Of a stretch of 10,227 nucleotides of DNA, positions 1 to 7,145 are shown in pieces; positions within the stretch are counted from its first letter, which is position 1, and every line of letters begins with the position of its first letter. A program made the translations under genes and the position numbers. The DNA comes from CAYLPJ01 sp964385465 (lineage in GTDB: Bacteria > Planctomycetota > Phycisphaerae > SM23-33). The notes under the pieces are model-generated. The model was not told the DNA's origin and searched no databases. It saw only the letters and a list, made by a program, of their open reading frames with translations. The DNA is taken from NCBI GenBank assembly GCA_964385465.1, contig CAYLPJ010000104.1, forward strand, positions 1-10,227. The letters are read 5' to 3'.

Positions 1-203
1 CCGCCGCCTTGGGCGCCGCCTTGCTGGCCGGCGCCTTGGGCGCCGCCTTGTTGCCCGGCGCCTTGGGCTCCGCCTTGCTGGCCGGCGCCTTGGGCGCCGC
101 CTTGTTGCCCGCCGCCTTGCGCGCCGCCTTGTTGCCCGGCGCCTTGGGCGCCGCCTTGCTGGCCGGCGCCTTGGGCGCCGTCTTGTTGCCCGCCGCCTTG
201 CCG
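1..203 (-). repeat. 27-bp tandem repeat encoding AQGAGQQGG
   Basis: Counted in the minus-strand frame of the surrounding gene, the nine-residue unit AQGAGQQGG recurs every 27 bp. Alanine-codon anchors are at 12, 39, 66, 93, 120, 147 and 174, followed by a decayed unit near 201. The units differ by a few bases (GGC/GGA glycine, CAG/CAA glutamine, GAG to GGG within the unit). The array reaches the left edge, so the true copy number is unknown. Beyond 203 the sequence stays Gly/Gln/Asn-rich but the period fades. The repeat is in frame and probably forms a flexible low-complexity tail. Confidence 0.9.
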
Positions 204-2204
204 GGCCGGCCCCTGACCGCCGTCTTGTTGCCCGCCCTGGTTGCCCGCGCCTTGATTCGCGCCGGCCTGGTCACCGGCGTTGCCCGCCCGGGGATTGCCA
301 CCCCGCTCGCCGCCTTGCCGGCCGGCGGCGGCGTCCGCGGCACCCGCCCCCGCGTCGGCGCCGGCGCCGCCCTGCGGGGCCGCATCCTGCCGGTCCTGCT
401 GATGCTCACGGAGCTTCTCCAGCACCTCGGCATCCTCGCGGGCCATGTCCAGCAGCTCATCCACCGGGCCGCCCGCGCCCGCCAGGTCGGCGGCCGCCAG
501 TTGCGGGCCGGCCGCGCCCGGCGGCCGGACGTCGTCGACGGCGGGCTCGTCCGCGCCGTCGGCGGCGGGCTCGTCGCGGGCGTCGCCGGCGTCGGCGGCG
601 CCTTGGTCCTGCTGCTCGGCGTCGGCGGCGGCCTGGTCCTGGGCGAGGATGTCCTCGTCCGGGCGTGTGATGACGAGCTCGAACGTCTCGCTGCGGCCGA
701 TCTGCCCGTCGGGCGGCCGGAAGTCGCGTGCCTCGACGCGGCAGATCAACCGCCGGCCGGCCTGGCCGAGGCGGCGAAGCGGCAGGGCGGCGTCGACGGG
801 CCTGGCGGGCACGCCGGGCTCGCCGAAGCGGTCCAGCACGATGCGCCGCTCGCCCGCGCCGTCGGCGAGCACCAGCGCGACGCGGCCGAAGCCGATGTCG
901 TCGGTGACCTCTCCGGCGAGGCGCAGCTCGTCGTTGGCGGGCAGTTCGACGCGCCCGATCGGCTCGGTGAGGCGGATCTCCGGCGGGCGGTCCGGCAGGG
1001 CGGTAACCTTGCACCACTGCGACCGCCCCGCGATCCGCTCGACGGCGCCGCGGTAGATCACGCGGAACCGCGTGTCGTCGGTGACCTCGAACGTGCCGGT
1101 CATCTCGCGCCCGTCGACGGCGAGGATCGCCGGCGGGGCGTTCTCGAACTCCAGCGACGCCTGCTTGACCGGCAGGTTCGCCTCGGCCCGAAGCGTCACG
1201 ACCGTGCCCTTCAGCGCCTCGATGTCCACCTTCCCGCCGGACTCGCCGGTCTCGCCGCGCCCGGTGTAGTCCGGCCAGCGCAGCACGGCGGACATCCGCC
1301 GGATCACCGGTCGGGGCAGCACAGTGAGCCGCCGCGGGCGCGTTCGGGCGTCGCCGCAGGTAACGACGAACAGGGCGCGGTGGTCGCGGACGGGCACGGC
1401 GGCGGGCCAGCGGGCGACGACCTGCTCGCCCCCGTCCTCGTCGGGCCCGGCGGGGCGCATGGCGAGGGTGTCGTTGCTCAGCCACGTCTGCCCGCCGTCG
1501 CGGCTGATGTGGACGACGGCCTGTCCGCTCCCGCGGCGGACGCGGGCGGCGAAGTCGACGGCCTCGCCGACGACGACCACGCGGTCCGGGGAGGGCGCCA
1601 CGACGGCGATCTCCGTCCGCGTGGGCACGGGGACGGCGTCGTTGCCGAGGGCGCGGCGGATGGACGGCATGACGGGCTTGCCGGCGGCGAGGCAGTACAG
1701 GCCGAACGCCGCCGCCGCGGCCGCGAAGACGATCCCGCTGATCGCCACGTTTCTCGCGGTGACGGAGGACTCGACGTCGGTCTCGAAGACCTCGGTGGCG
1801 GCCCGGCGGCGGATGGCGGCCAGCGTGCCGCTGTGGATGCCGGGGTCCCCGGCGAGTTGGAGGGCGGCCGTCAGGTCGTTGCGGAACTGCGGGTGCGCCC
1901 GTTCGATGAGCCGGGCGACGTAGAGGTCGTTGATGCGGCGTAGGAGGGGCACGACGAGCAGCCAGACGATCAGCGCCCCCTCGACGAGCAGGAAGGCCCA
2001 CAGGGCCGCCCGGCGGACCGCGGCGGGCAGGCCTCCGGGCAGCACGTGGTCGGCGACCACGACGGCGAGCAGGTAGACGGCCGCGACGGCCAGCACCAGC
2101 AGGGCCGCGCTGGCCAGGGCGATCAGGCGAATTCGCCCCTTGGTCATCCGCAGCGAGTATTCGAGGAACAGCTCGCTCTCGGCCGAGTTTGCCTGCTTCG
2201 CCAT
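1..2204 (-). CDS. DUF4175-like membrane protein with Gln/Gly repeat tail (C-terminus beyond left edge)
   Basis: Reading the minus strand from the ATG at 2204 gives 734 codons with no stop, so the gene continues past the left edge. The start (MAKQANSAES) has GGAGG 8 nt upstream (2213-2217). Visible order: cytoplasmic start; hydrophobic helices at about residues 27-50, 65-88 and 153-174; a long mostly beta region (about 200-515) with WPDYTG at 310-315 and DRPPEIRL...TDDIGFG at 405-440; an acidic Ala/Asp-rich linker (520-560); a short charged helix (580-605, DELLDMAREDAEVLEKLRE); then a Gln/Gly/Ala tail with a nine-residue repeat. Two close N-terminal helices, a third helix, the P-x-YTG and TDDxGF motifs and a Gln/Gly tail fit DUF4175-type proteins. 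From family knowledge, planctomycete relatives often sit near MoxR ATPase, DUF58 and BatA-like genes, which could lie to the left. The molecular function is unknown. The CDS is near certain; the family name is from memory of motifs. Confidence 0.88.
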   Translation of the reverse strand, partial: MAKQANSAESELFLEYSLRMTKGRIRLIALASAALLVLAVAAVYLLAVVVADHVLPGGLPAAVRRAALWAFLLVEGALIVWLLVVPLLRRINDLYVARLIERAHPQFRNDLTAALQLAGDPGIHSGTLAAIRRRAATEVFETDVESSVTARNVAISGIVFAAAAAAFGLYCLAAGKPVMPSIRRALGNDAVPVPTRTEIAVVAPSPDRVVVVGEAVDFAARVRRGSGQAVVHISRDGGQTWLSNDTLAMRPAGPDEDGGEQVVARWPAAVPVRDHRALFVVTCGDARTRPRRLTVLPRPVIRRMSAVLRWPDYTGRGETGESGGKVDIEALKGTVVTLRAEANLPVKQASLEFENAPPAILAVDGREMTGTFEVTDDTRFRVIYRGAVERIAGRSQWCKVTALPDRPPEIRLTEPIGRVELPANDELRLAGEVTDDIGFGRVALVLADGAGERRIVLDRFGEPGVPARPVDAALPLRRLGQAGRRLICRVEARDFRPPDGQIGRSETFELVITRPDEDILAQDQAAADAEQQDQGAADAGDARDEPAADGADEPAVDDVRPPGAAGPQLAAADLAGAGGPVDELLDMAREDAEVLEKLREHQQDRQDAAPQGGAGADAGAGAADAAAGRQGGERGGNPRAGNAGDQAGANQGAGNQGGQQDGGQGPARQGGGQQDGAQGAGQQGGAQGAGQQGGAQGGGQQGGAQGAGQQGGAQGAGQQGGAQGAGQQGGAQGG

Positions 2205-2261
2205 GGGCGCAGCCTCCACGCGCTTCTTCCCATTGTACTTCGTCGGCGTGCGGCGGGGTAA
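2205..2261 (-). promoter_or_regulatory. Candidate promoter for the DUF4175-like gene
   Basis: On the minus strand a TACAAT box (2232-2237, five of six to TATAAT) lies 27 nt before the ATG at 2204, with TTACCC (2256-2261) 18 nt further upstream as a weak -35. The expected start of transcription would leave a leader of about 20 nt carrying the GGAGG ribosome-binding site at 2213-2217. The -10 box is good and the -35 box is poor. Confidence 0.4.
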
Positions 2262-2268
2262 GTTCCAT

Positions 2269-2306
2269 TTGCGCCGGGGGCGGCGGTGGGGTATGATCCC
2301 GGGGAC
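2269..2306 (+). promoter_or_regulatory. Candidate promoter with near-leaderless start
   Basis: TTGCGC (2269-2274), a 17-nt spacer and TATGAT (2292-2297) form a plausible sigma-70-type promoter on the plus strand. Seven nucleotides past the -10 box falls at about 2304, only 2-4 nt before the ATG at 2307. No proper Shine-Dalgarno sequence fits in that space, so the mRNA may be leaderless or nearly so. The promoter does not overlap the opposing minus-strand boxes in the same 102-bp gap. Confidence 0.45.
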
Positions 2307-3383
2307 ATGGCACGCGGGCATTCCAGACGGAGGCGCCCTCGCAAGGGCGAGCTGATTCACTCCCCCCCGCCGGTCCGGCTGGGCCGGCCGCCGCAGACGG
2401 ACCTGGCGGCGCGGGTGGACGAGCTCGATGCGCGGGTTTTCTCGGCCGCCGAGGCGGTGGCCTCGCACATTCGCGGACGGATCGACGCCTCGACCTCCCT
2501 GGCGGAGATGCACCTGCTGCACACGCAGTCGGAGCTGCTGCCGGCGATGGAGGCGACGCACCGCTCCGTCCGGCGGCTGCTCTCGGCCGGCGACGGCGAG
2601 ATGGACCTGTCCATCGACTGCCTGCCGCTGACGCGGATGCAGTTGGAGCGGTGCTTCCTGTCGCTGCTGCTGGCGGACCACCCGCGGTGGCACACCCGCT
2701 ACCGCAAGAACGCGTGGAAGGCGTTCGCCGAGAAGTTCTTCCGCGACCGGGGGATGCTGGCTCACCTCGAGCCGTACGCCGAGTACTTCGGCAGCAGCGG
2801 CCCCGGCGTGCGGCTGCTGCGGACCTTCGCACGCGAGATGGACGTCAGCGAGGACGAGATCCAGACCCTCCGCGTGCAGGTCACCGGCGACGAGCCCGAC
2901 CCCCGCTTCAAGCAGTGGTTCATCCCCGACATGCCCACCCCTGGGCGGTGCCTCAAGGAGCTCGACGGCGACGAGCACCGGGCCCTCGCGGCCGTGCTGT
3001 ACCCGTTCTACGACAACCTGTCGCACTTCTCCCACGGCGGGCTGGTGGGGCTGATGCAGGCGGCGATCCTCCGCGGCGAGGCCGAGGGCGACGACGCCGA
3101 CGGCGTCGGCGAGGAGCGGCGGCGGTTCTGGTCCACCCACGTCCTGGAGCAGACCCTCCCGGCCAGCTACGTGAGCATCCTGGTGGTGGCGACGCTGTTC
3201 GCCCGCCCGCACCTGCCCGATCCCGAGGCGGGCGCGGGCCTGCGCGAGGCGCTGCTGGGCGCCTGGCGCCCCTACCACAGCGACGGCTCGCCGATCGGCG
3301 TGGCCGTCTGGGACGGCTGGGCCGGCGCCGTGCTGGACGGCGCGGACCCCGCCGACGCACCCGACGGCGGGCAGGAGGGCTGA
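2307..3383 (+). CDS. Uncharacterised helical protein, weakly DUF5677/HEPN-like
   Basis: A 358-residue product starts at ATG 2307. An in-frame GTG at 2286 would add seven residues but overlaps the predicted -10 box, so I prefer the ATG. I do not firmly recognise this protein. It has a basic N-terminus (MARGHSRRRRPRK), no signal peptide and no convincing membrane span, and is mostly amphipathic helix. Notable stretches are a long helix at 35-95, RMQLERCFLSLLLADHPRWH at 110-129, an aromatic/basic run at 130-146, and FYDNLSHFSHGG at 234-245. An R..E helix followed much later by Y-x-x-LS-x-x-x-H resembles, weakly, DUF5677 and related HEPN-like proteins; this is a guess. The next gene starts 6 nt after its stop, and that gene's ribosome-binding site lies inside the last codons here, which suggests coupled expression with a secreted hydrolase. 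The coding call is strong; the function is unknown. Confidence 0.85.
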   Translation: MARGHSRRRRPRKGELIHSPPPVRLGRPPQTDLAARVDELDARVFSAAEAVASHIRGRIDASTSLAEMHLLHTQSELLPAMEATHRSVRRLLSAGDGEMDLSIDCLPLTRMQLERCFLSLLLADHPRWHTRYRKNAWKAFAEKFFRDRGMLAHLEPYAEYFGSSGPGVRLLRTFAREMDVSEDEIQTLRVQVTGDEPDPRFKQWFIPDMPTPGRCLKELDGDEHRALAAVLYPFYDNLSHFSHGGLVGLMQAAILRGEAEGDDADGVGEERRRFWSTHVLEQTLPASYVSILVVATLFARPHLPDPEAGAGLREALLGAWRPYHSDGSPIGVAVWDGWAGAVLDGADPADAPDGGQEG

Positions 3384-3389
3384 CCCGCC

Positions 3390-4763
3390 GTGCGCCGCCG
3401 CGCCGCGAGCATCGCGCTGTGGATCGCCGCCGGGACGGGCGTCGGCCTGCCGGGTGCCGCCGCCGACACCCCCGCGCCCGCCGAGGCGCTCGCCGCTTTC
3501 CTGGCAGACCCCGACGCCGCCGGCGCCGCCGGGCGCTGCGCCGACGCCCTCGCCGCGGCCGGGCTGGACGCCAACGCCGCCGCCGACCTGCTCCGCCGCG
3601 ACGCCCGCTACCCGCCGGCCCGGCCGGGCGCGTCGGAGCACAGCCTGCGGTTCGACGACGGCGGGAAGACATGGACCGTCCGCTTCACCGTGGTCGTACC
3701 CCGCGGCTACCGCCGGGACCGCCCGTCGCCGCTGCTTCTGGCCGCCCACGGGCAGGGGAGCAACGGCCGGGCGATCGCACATACGATGGCGCGCCTTCTC
3801 GGCGAGTCGGCGCGGGAGTACGTGATCGTCGCCCCGACGATGCCGGGCCCGCGGGCGTACAGCGGCAAGCGGTACCAGGAGCAGGCGTACCTTCGCCCGC
3901 TGCGGTGGGTCCGCCGGCGGCACAACATCGACGACGCCCGCATCTACGTGGCCGGCTACAGCCAGGGCGGGCACTGCACGTGGCACCTGGGGGTGCTGTT
4001 CGGGCGCCACTTCGCCGCCGGGGTCGCGATGGCGGGCACGCCGTGGTTCGAGGGCGCGCCGCACACGTCGTACCTGTACCTTGAGAACCTCCGGCCGCTG
4101 GCGTTCTGGTCGATCTGGGGCGAGCGGGACCGCCCGCCGCCGCCGGCGCTGGGGCAGGTGCACTTCAACCGCGAGGCGGCGTCGCGGCTGAAGGAGCTGG
4201 GGGTGACGAGCTTCCGGGGCACGGAGCTGCCGGGCGTCGGGCACGGCGGCTGCTGGCCCGGACGCCGAGAGCTGGCCGCCTTCCTCGCCGACGCCCGGCG
4301 CGACCCGGCCCCCGGGCGCGTCGTCCACCGGTTCCACCACGAGCACCACCGGCGGGGGTACTACCTGGAGGCGACGGCCCTTGCCGGCCGGCCGATGGAC
4401 ATGAGCAAGCCCATCCGCCTGAAGTTCCGCCGCCGCCCGTCCGACGCCGAGGGCGACCGGGCGATGGAGCGGCATTTCGAGAAGTACCTCTACGAGATGC
4501 GGGCCGAACTGGACCGCCGGGAGAACGCGCTGCGCATCCGCGTGCGGCGCATCCGCGGGCTGCGGGTGTACGTCGTGGACGGGCTGTTCGACCTGGCCCG
4601 CCCCGTGGTCCTCCGCGTCGGGCGCGGGGGCAGGCGGATGACGGTCCGCTCCAGCGTCCGCTGCATGCTCGAGCACTATGCCGACGACCGCGACGGCCAG
4701 GCGCTGGTTCACAACGTCCTGGAGGTCGCACCGACGGGACGCATCACGGCCGCGTACGAGTGA
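3390..4763 (+). CDS. Secreted alpha/beta hydrolase (esterase/PHB-depolymerase-like)
   Basis: A 457-residue protein begins at GTG 3390, with AGGAGGG at 3373-3379, 10 nt upstream. Residues 1-25 look like a signal peptide (basic MRRR, hydrophobic core, cleavage possibly after GAAA), so it is probably exported. The catalytic layout is visible: HGQGSNG at 120-126 as the oxyanion region, GYSQGG with nucleophile Ser191, Asp247 in GERD as the likely acid, and His285 in GVGHGG. These are the marks of serine alpha/beta hydrolases of the esterase/PHB-depolymerase type. Residues 311-457 form a second domain (RGLRVYVVDGLFDLARPV, then VRSSVRCMLEHY) like the C-terminal beta domain attached to such hydrolases in planctomycetes. 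The ester substrate cannot be read from the sequence. It is probably cotranscribed with the gene ending at 3383, and it converges on the minus-strand gene ending at 4795. The hydrolase call is solid; substrate class is open. Confidence 0.88.
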   Translation: MRRRAASIALWIAAGTGVGLPGAAADTPAPAEALAAFLADPDAAGAAGRCADALAAAGLDANAAADLLRRDARYPPARPGASEHSLRFDDGGKTWTVRFTVVVPRGYRRDRPSPLLLAAHGQGSNGRAIAHTMARLLGESAREYVIVAPTMPGPRAYSGKRYQEQAYLRPLRWVRRRHNIDDARIYVAGYSQGGHCTWHLGVLFGRHFAAGVAMAGTPWFEGAPHTSYLYLENLRPLAFWSIWGERDRPPPPALGQVHFNREAASRLKELGVTSFRGTELPGVGHGGCWPGRRELAAFLADARRDPAPGRVVHRFHHEHHRRGYYLEATALAGRPMDMSKPIRLKFRRRPSDAEGDRAMERHFEKYLYEMRAELDRRENALRIRVRRIRGLRVYVVDGLFDLARPVVLRVGRGGRRMTVRSSVRCMLEHYADDRDGQALVHNVLEVAPTGRITAAYE

Positions 4764-4794
4764 CCCCGAGGCGCCGCGCGTGCGCCGGCGGCGT

Positions 4795-6216
4795 TCAGGG
4801 CGCCGCCTGGTCGCCGTAGCCGAGCGTGATGACCAGCTCGTGGTAGCCGGCGCGGCAGAGGCGGGTGAGCTCGTGGTGCATTCGCACGGCCAGGAGCCGG
4901 CGGGTGCGCGTCTCGCCAAGGTCGATGGCCCGGTCGATGGCGGCGTTGACGGCGGCGGGATCGTCGGGCGTTTCGTCCAGGACGCCCCGCACCTCGCCCT
5001 TGGGCAGGATGGCGCTGATCCGCACGGCGCGGAAATCCGCCGCCCGGTCGGGGGCCAGCAGCTCGTCGCGATGGGCCCGCACGAACTGCCCCAGCCGCTT
5101 CAGCAGGCCGCACGCCTCGGCCGCGGCGGCGGTGGCGACCCGGGCATCCCGCCGGCCGGTGCCCTCGCGCCGGACGTCCTCCAGCACGTCGTAGCCCAGC
5201 GTGCCGTCGCAGTAGTCCGGGTCGTAGCGATAGCGAAGCTCGGTGGCGGCGGCCACGCAGCAGGTGAGCATGTGGTCGAGCACGCGGCGTGCGGAGGCGT
5301 CGTCGTCGCCGAACACGCGGCGGATGACGCGCCGCCTGCGGCGCAACACCTGCTCGCGCGCGCCGGGGTAGCGCTCCAGCCACGCGCTGTTCTCCGTGCC
5401 GGGCCAGAGCAGCACCTGGGAGTTGAACAGGTCGGTGTCGAAGGCCTTGTTGAGCTTCTGGACCTCGGTGGCGACCTGGATGGCGACGATCCGCGTGAGG
5501 AAGAGGAACCAGAACTTCTGGAGCGTGCGCCGGTGGCTGAACCGCAGGGACCAGCCGAGCCCGGAGAGCCGGGCCTCGCAGCGGGCGTCGAGCAGCGTGC
5601 TGTTGCCGTCGAACTGCTGGACGAGCTTGGCGTCGCTGCGGTCGAGGTAGCCGCCGTCCCGCCAGTCCTCGAAGTACCGCAGGTCCAGGCCGAGCGAGTG
5701 CATCTGCTGGATCTGCGGCAGGTGGCTGGCGAGGGCCTCGCGGGCGCGGGCGAGGAAGTCCAGGCGGTGCTTCTCGGCGGCGTCGATGTTGCCGTAGTCC
5801 ACCGCCGGGTCGTTGACGACCACCTCGTGGCGGAACAGGCGCTGCCAGAGCTGCTGCAGATGGGCTTCGCCCTGGCTCTTGCGGTAGTCCTCCATCAGGT
5901 TGAGGTCGCTGGCCTGGGCGACGGTCAGCAGGCGCGAGGCGATGAGGCTGGGGACGACCTTCAGCAGCACCCCGACGGTGACGCTCAGCCCGCCGATCAG
6001 CAGCGGCAGGAGGATGGCCTGCTTGACGGTGAAGCCCGGAAGCAGGCCGAAGCTCTTGGCCACCATGCCCAGGATGCTCACGCCCACGGTCAGCAGCGTG
6101 TAGCGAAGCGCCCGCCTGTAGATCAGCTTGCCGAGCGTGTAGAGCACGTCCAGCGGCGCGATCAGACGCCGCGCGTCGCCGAGAAGGCATCCGATGCTGT
6201 GTCGCGTGGGGGACAT
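4795..6216 (-). CDS. Uncharacterised two-helix membrane protein
   Basis: The ATG at 6216 gives 473 residues and directly follows GGGAGGGAGG, with the nearest GGAGG 4 nt before the start; an upstream in-frame TTG at 6228 lies inside that purine run and is unlikely. Two adjacent hydrophobic segments (about 40-59 and 66-88) are followed by a large, probably cytoplasmic, mixed-charge helical domain. Visible landmarks are NLMEDYRKSQGEAHLQQLW at 106-124, HEVVVNDPAVDYGNID at 130-145, a Trp/Phe-rich patch FWFLFLTRIVAIQ at 235-247, an Arg run at 292-300, and RAVRISAILPKGEVRGV at 396-412. I do not recognise the family and saw no catalytic motif. The upstream minus-strand gene is an HD phosphohydrolase 116 bp away, so a shared transcript is possible but the gap may hold a separate promoter. 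The natural amino-acid composition and the ribosome-binding site make the coding call strong. Confidence 0.87.
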   Translation of the reverse strand: MSPTRHSIGCLLGDARRLIAPLDVLYTLGKLIYRRALRYTLLTVGVSILGMVAKSFGLLPGFTVKQAILLPLLIGGLSVTVGVLLKVVPSLIASRLLTVAQASDLNLMEDYRKSQGEAHLQQLWQRLFRHEVVVNDPAVDYGNIDAAEKHRLDFLARAREALASHLPQIQQMHSLGLDLRYFEDWRDGGYLDRSDAKLVQQFDGNSTLLDARCEARLSGLGWSLRFSHRRTLQKFWFLFLTRIVAIQVATEVQKLNKAFDTDLFNSQVLLWPGTENSAWLERYPGAREQVLRRRRRVIRRVFGDDDASARRVLDHMLTCCVAAATELRYRYDPDYCDGTLGYDVLEDVRREGTGRRDARVATAAAAEACGLLKRLGQFVRAHRDELLAPDRAADFRAVRISAILPKGEVRGVLDETPDDPAAVNAAIDRAIDLGETRTRRLLAVRMHHELTRLCRAGYHELVITLGYGDQAAP

Positions 6217-6332
6217 CCTCCCTCCCAAACGCCGGCACGACGCCGGCGGGCCGATATTCTACCGCAAGCCCCGCCGCCGGCGACAGCGAATGATCCGCAC
6301 GCCCCGGCCAGACCGAGCGCCCGCCGGGCCGC
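6217..6332 (-). promoter_or_regulatory. Gap with possible hairpin and -10 box before the membrane-protein gene
   Basis: Right at the HD-gene stop the minus strand can fold GAGC, a bulged G, GCCC, loop GGC, then GGGCGCTC (6334 down to 6315). It has no T-tract, so it is only a possible weak terminator or RNA-processing hairpin. Further on, TAGAAT (6256-6261, five of six to the -10 consensus) lies about 39 nt before the ATG at 6216, but I found no matching -35 at 16-18 nt. The membrane gene may therefore have its own promoter or be read through from the HD gene. Confidence 0.25.
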
Positions 6333-6944
6333 TCAGCCCAGCTCCCCCTCCTGCTCGGCCGCGAGGCGGCGGAAGTACGCCTCCTCGATGCCCGTGCGCC
6401 GGTCGAACTCCTCGAGGGAGACGGCGAAGTTCAGCAGCCCCCGGTGCTCGCCCAGCCGGGCCAGCCACCGGGCGTTCATCCGGTAGTCCACCGTGGCCTC
6501 GACGTCGCGGCCGTTGGCGGCGCTGTAGTGAAGCGTCAGCCAGATCCCCTGGGCGCCGAAGTGATCCAGCAGGTCGGCGTCCTGGACGATCCGCGAGGCC
6601 AGGCCGCACTCGGCCGGGCGGTGACGCTGGTTGTGCTCGCGGACGATGCGCGCGACGGCGTCGAGCGGCTCGGCGGGCAGCAGGTCGGCCAGCAGGTGCC
6701 CGACCAGGACCGCGCCGGTCTCGTGGTGCGGATTGACGGCCTTGCCGACGTCGTGGAACAGCGCGCCGGCGAAGAGCGTCTCTTCGCAGACGTCACCGGC
6801 CTCGGGCAGGCGCGTCTTCAGCGCCAGGGCCAGCCGGGCGGTCCGCAGGCCGTGATGGAAGGCGTAGCCCTGCTCGCGGTCGGCGTGGGAGCGCTGGTCG
6901 GCCATGGCGGACCGCGCGCGTTCGATGAGCTTCTCGGTGTCCAT
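6333..6944 (-). CDS. HD-domain metal-dependent phosphohydrolase
   Basis: The ATG at 6944 gives 203 residues (MDTEKLIERARSAMADQ) with GGAGA 8 nt upstream. Longer versions of this open frame reach into low-complexity sequence and cross a terminator, so the short form is preferred. Motifs of the HD superfamily appear in order: His30/His31, FHDVGKA with His64-Asp65, HH at 73-74, VREHN with His104, and DADLLDHFGAQGIW at 123-136. The HD pair with upstream and downstream His and the later Asp is the usual metal site. The D-A-D-x-L-D-x-x-GAxGI signature is typical of the stand-alone YpgQ/YedJ-like HD hydrolases, reported to act on nucleotides, so a soluble nucleotide phospho- or pyrophosphohydrolase is likely. 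The true substrate is not deducible. There is no partner domain (no RelA/SpoT synthetase, no GYP-type regulator). The superfamily call is firm. Confidence 0.9.
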   Translation of the reverse strand: MDTEKLIERARSAMADQRSHADREQGYAFHHGLRTARLALALKTRLPEAGDVCEETLFAGALFHDVGKAVNPHHETGAVLVGHLLADLLPAEPLDAVARIVREHNQRHRPAECGLASRIVQDADLLDHFGAQGIWLTLHYSAANGRDVEATVDYRMNARWLARLGEHRGLLNFAVSLEEFDRRTGIEEAYFRRLAAEQEGELG

Positions 6945-6967
6945 GAGCGGGTCTCCGCAAAGCCGAG

Positions 6968-6976
6968 AGGATAGCA
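6968..6976 (-). promoter_or_regulatory. Candidate extended -10 for the HD-domain gene
   Basis: TGCTATCCT reads as an extended -10 (TG-n-TATCCT) ending 23 nt before the ATG at 6944, giving a leader of about 17 nt that includes the GGAGA ribosome-binding site. No good -35 is seen at 17-18 nt. A small hairpin (CTCCC-GAAG-GGGAG) lies just upstream, near 6984-6998. Confidence 0.35.
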
Positions 6977-7107
6977 GATTCGCCTCCCCTTCGGGAGACC
7001 GGCCACGCCCGGGGGGGCGGAGGTCGGCCGGGACGCCGATGCTCCGCCGGCAGCGCGTCTCGCCCGCGAGGGCGCCGGGCGTCCCGTTGGGCGCGGGCCG
7101 TCGGGGC

Positions 7108-7145
7108 AAAAAAAAAGCCCCGGCGGCTGGGCGAGTGCCGGGGCT
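7108..7145 (-). terminator. Strong intrinsic terminator on the minus strand
   Basis: On the minus strand a 9-bp perfect stem, AGCCCCGGC (7145-7137) with GCCGGGGCT (7124-7116), encloses a 12-nt loop and is followed at once by a run of T (7116-7108 read as nine T, one of them in the stem). This is a classic Rho-independent terminator. On the plus strand there is no T-tract after the stem, so it works in one direction only. No protein gene lies immediately upstream on the minus strand; the next minus-strand gene downstream is the HD gene starting at 6944. It therefore ends either a small RNA or an attenuated leader. Confidence 0.85.

Noticed and set aside
9..1943. 644-codon plus-strand open frame rich in Ala, Gly and Leu repeats
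   Set aside because: It is the antisense of the minus-strand membrane-protein gene. Its repeats mirror the 27-bp array, it lacks a ribosome-binding site and its product is compositionally unlike a real protein. The minus-strand frame has a start, a GGAGG site, three helices and family motifs.
457..2832. 791-codon minus-strand open frame
   Set aside because: It crosses the divergent promoter region and the start of the 2307-3383 gene, and gives an Arg/Pro/Ala-rich product in a different frame from the real gene starting at 2204.
2651..4084. 477-codon plus-strand open frame overlapping two genes
   Set aside because: Arg/Pro/Gly-rich shadow in the wrong frame, spanning the junction of the 2307-3383 and 3390-4763 genes.
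4764..4794. Possible bidirectional terminator between the converging genes
   Set aside because: GCGC-GT-GCGC (4776-4785) and CGCCG/CGGCG (4772-4790) can pair, but not together in a stable stem, and there is no T-tract on either strand.
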